Source: Pseudomonadota bacterium (GTDB lineage: Bacteria; Pseudomonadota; Gammaproteobacteria; Enterobacterales; Enterobacteriaceae). From it: DNA of 16,128 bases. Under the pieces are notes generated by a model. That model saw only the letters and a list, made by a program, of their open reading frames with translations. It made no database searches and was not told the DNA's origin. A program made the position numbers and the translations under genes. The DNA is taken from assembly GCA_023425455.1 (NCBI GenBank), contig JAFACP010000231.1, positions 1 to 16,128 of the forward strand. Reading direction: 5' to 3'. The first letter of the stretch is position 1. Every line of letters begins with the position of its first letter. This document shows, piece after piece, positions 15,378 to 16,128 of the stretch.

Positions 15378-16128
15378 TCAGAATGGTCTGGCCAATATAA
15401 TTGCTCCAGTTAAAGCTGTTCTGCAGCACCACTACCGCGTTTTGATTCTGTCTGTCGAAGCCGATGTAGCTGGCGTACCCGCCAATATAGCCCACCTGGT
15501 AGGTTATCCTGCGATCCCCCTCTTCGTCGCTTACCCAGGCAATATTGGCCGCCTCTTTCTGACGATAAAACCAGGTCTGGTTAACATCCCTGAACGCCTG
15601 ATTAAGCGCGGGGCTGTCGGTATCGCTGATGTGTGCGCGGGCGTAGGTCGCCAGGTCGCGGGCGCTGCTGTACAGGCTTGCCGCGCCGACCATATTTCCG
15701 CTAAAGGTCCAGTCCGGGGTCAGCGCCCCCCGGCGGATAAATTTTGGCTGATCCCCGGCGTGCCCCAGCGCCCGACGCGGATAGGCCTTAAGCGTTGTCG
15801 GCTGATAGCTGCTGTTATGCATCCCAAGCGGCGTGAAAATCATCCGCCGCGCCAGCGTCTCAATGGACTCTCCGGTATGGCTACGCACGATATAGTCCAG
15901 CACGGCGTAGCCGATATTGGAATAGTGCGGCTCCTGTGATTCAGGGGCGCTGAAGTCGCTGAGCCAGTTGAGGACACTGTCCTGATCAAGCCCCATATAG
16001 AAATTCTCGCCGCTGCTGAAGTAGCTGAGCAGATTTTCCAGCGTCAGCAGATCCATCGGCTGACGGGGGAGCCCGGAGGTGTGGGTCGCCAGCTGCAGGA
16101 GGGTGATCGTTTTGGCATCATTGCTCAA
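15358..16128 (-). CDS. Serine hydrolase of the class C beta-lactamase/esterase family, C-terminal part (cut by window edge)
   Basis: The visible 256 codons are the C-terminal part; the frame is open through base 16128, so the true start and the SxxK nucleophile motif lie outside. Family marks seen, numbering from the window edge: LLQLATHTSGLP at 10-21; the YxN motif as HYSNIGY (Y69, S70, N71); LGMHNSSY at 101-108; and GNMVGAASLYSSARDLATYA at 144-163. The third motif, usually KTG or HxG, appears to be YIG at 214-216 within GYIGGYASYIGF, an unusual residue choice. Relatives include AmpH-like carboxypeptidases, EstB-type esterases and class C beta-lactamases; I cannot say which activity applies, and resistance should not be assumed. 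It replaces hdhA, which I recall beside malI in E. coli. No signal peptide can be judged because the N-terminus is missing. Confidence 0.85.
   Translation of the reverse strand: MSNDAKTITLLQLATHTSGLPRQPMDLLTLENLLSYFSSGENFYMGLDQDSVLNWLSDFSAPESQEPHYSNIGYAVLDYIVRSHTGESIETLARRMIFTPLGMHNSSYQPTTLKAYPRRALGHAGDQPKFIRRGALTPDWTFSGNMVGAASLYSSARDLATYARAHISDTDSPALNQAFRDVNQTWFYRQKEAANIAWVSDEEGDRRITYQVGYIGGYASYIGFDRQNQNAVVVLQNSFNWSNYIGQTILTRLPKK

Overview
The window is a conserved chromosomal segment from an enterobacterium (order Enterobacterales, family Enterobacteriaceae). Almost every protein aligns from memory along its length with an Escherichia coli K-12 counterpart (DtpA, Nth, RsxE/G/D/C/B/A, YdgK, Cnu, Blr, YdgJ, Add, MalY, MalX, MalI), and gene order matches E. 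coli. Many residues differ, the RsxC repeat tail is a different version, and the gene beyond malI is not the one expected in E. coli. A relative such as Enterobacter, Leclercia, Lelliottia or Klebsiella is therefore more likely than E. coli itself; this genus-level guess is inference.

Layout, left to right. (1) 1-789, minus: N-terminal half of the dipeptide transporter dtpA, cut by the window edge. (2) 790-1411: a 622-bp AT-rich gap with no clear gene, but with a strong CRP-like palindrome and a two-way terminator hairpin. (3) 1412-7715, minus: the tightly packed rsxABCDGE-nth operon (transcribed rsxA to nth), encoding the membrane electron-transfer complex that keeps SoxR reduced, followed by endonuclease III. 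(4) 7792-8909, minus: three small genes, ydgK, cnu and the 45-codon blr, read toward rsxA. (5) 9142-10182, plus: the oxidoreductase ydgJ, divergent from blr and convergent with add. (6) 10219-14129, minus: add (adenosine deaminase), then the malXY pair. (7) 14130-14307: the malX/malI divergent control region, with two MalI-type operators and a CRP-like site between them. (8) 14308-15336, plus: malI, the LacI-family repressor. (9) 15358-16128, minus: the C-terminal part of a serine hydrolase of the class C beta-lactamase/esterase type, cut by the window edge.

How the parts work together: RsxA-E and RsxG form one ion-pumping-type NADH-linked complex, and the overlapping start and stop codons imply coupled translation. 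The last gene, nth, encodes another iron-sulfur protein. MalI represses malXY and probably itself through near-identical operators, with CRP as likely activator. MalX is a PTS sugar permease and MalY a PLP lyase that also damps MalT.

I found no prophage, transposon, CRISPR array, tRNA or rRNA, and nothing I would call a new biological system. The items most worth a second look are non-coding: the nth-dtpA gap, the symmetric malI/malX control region, a terminator-like hairpin inside malXY, a 30-bp palindrome upstream of add, and the 102-bp in-frame tandem repeats in rsxC.
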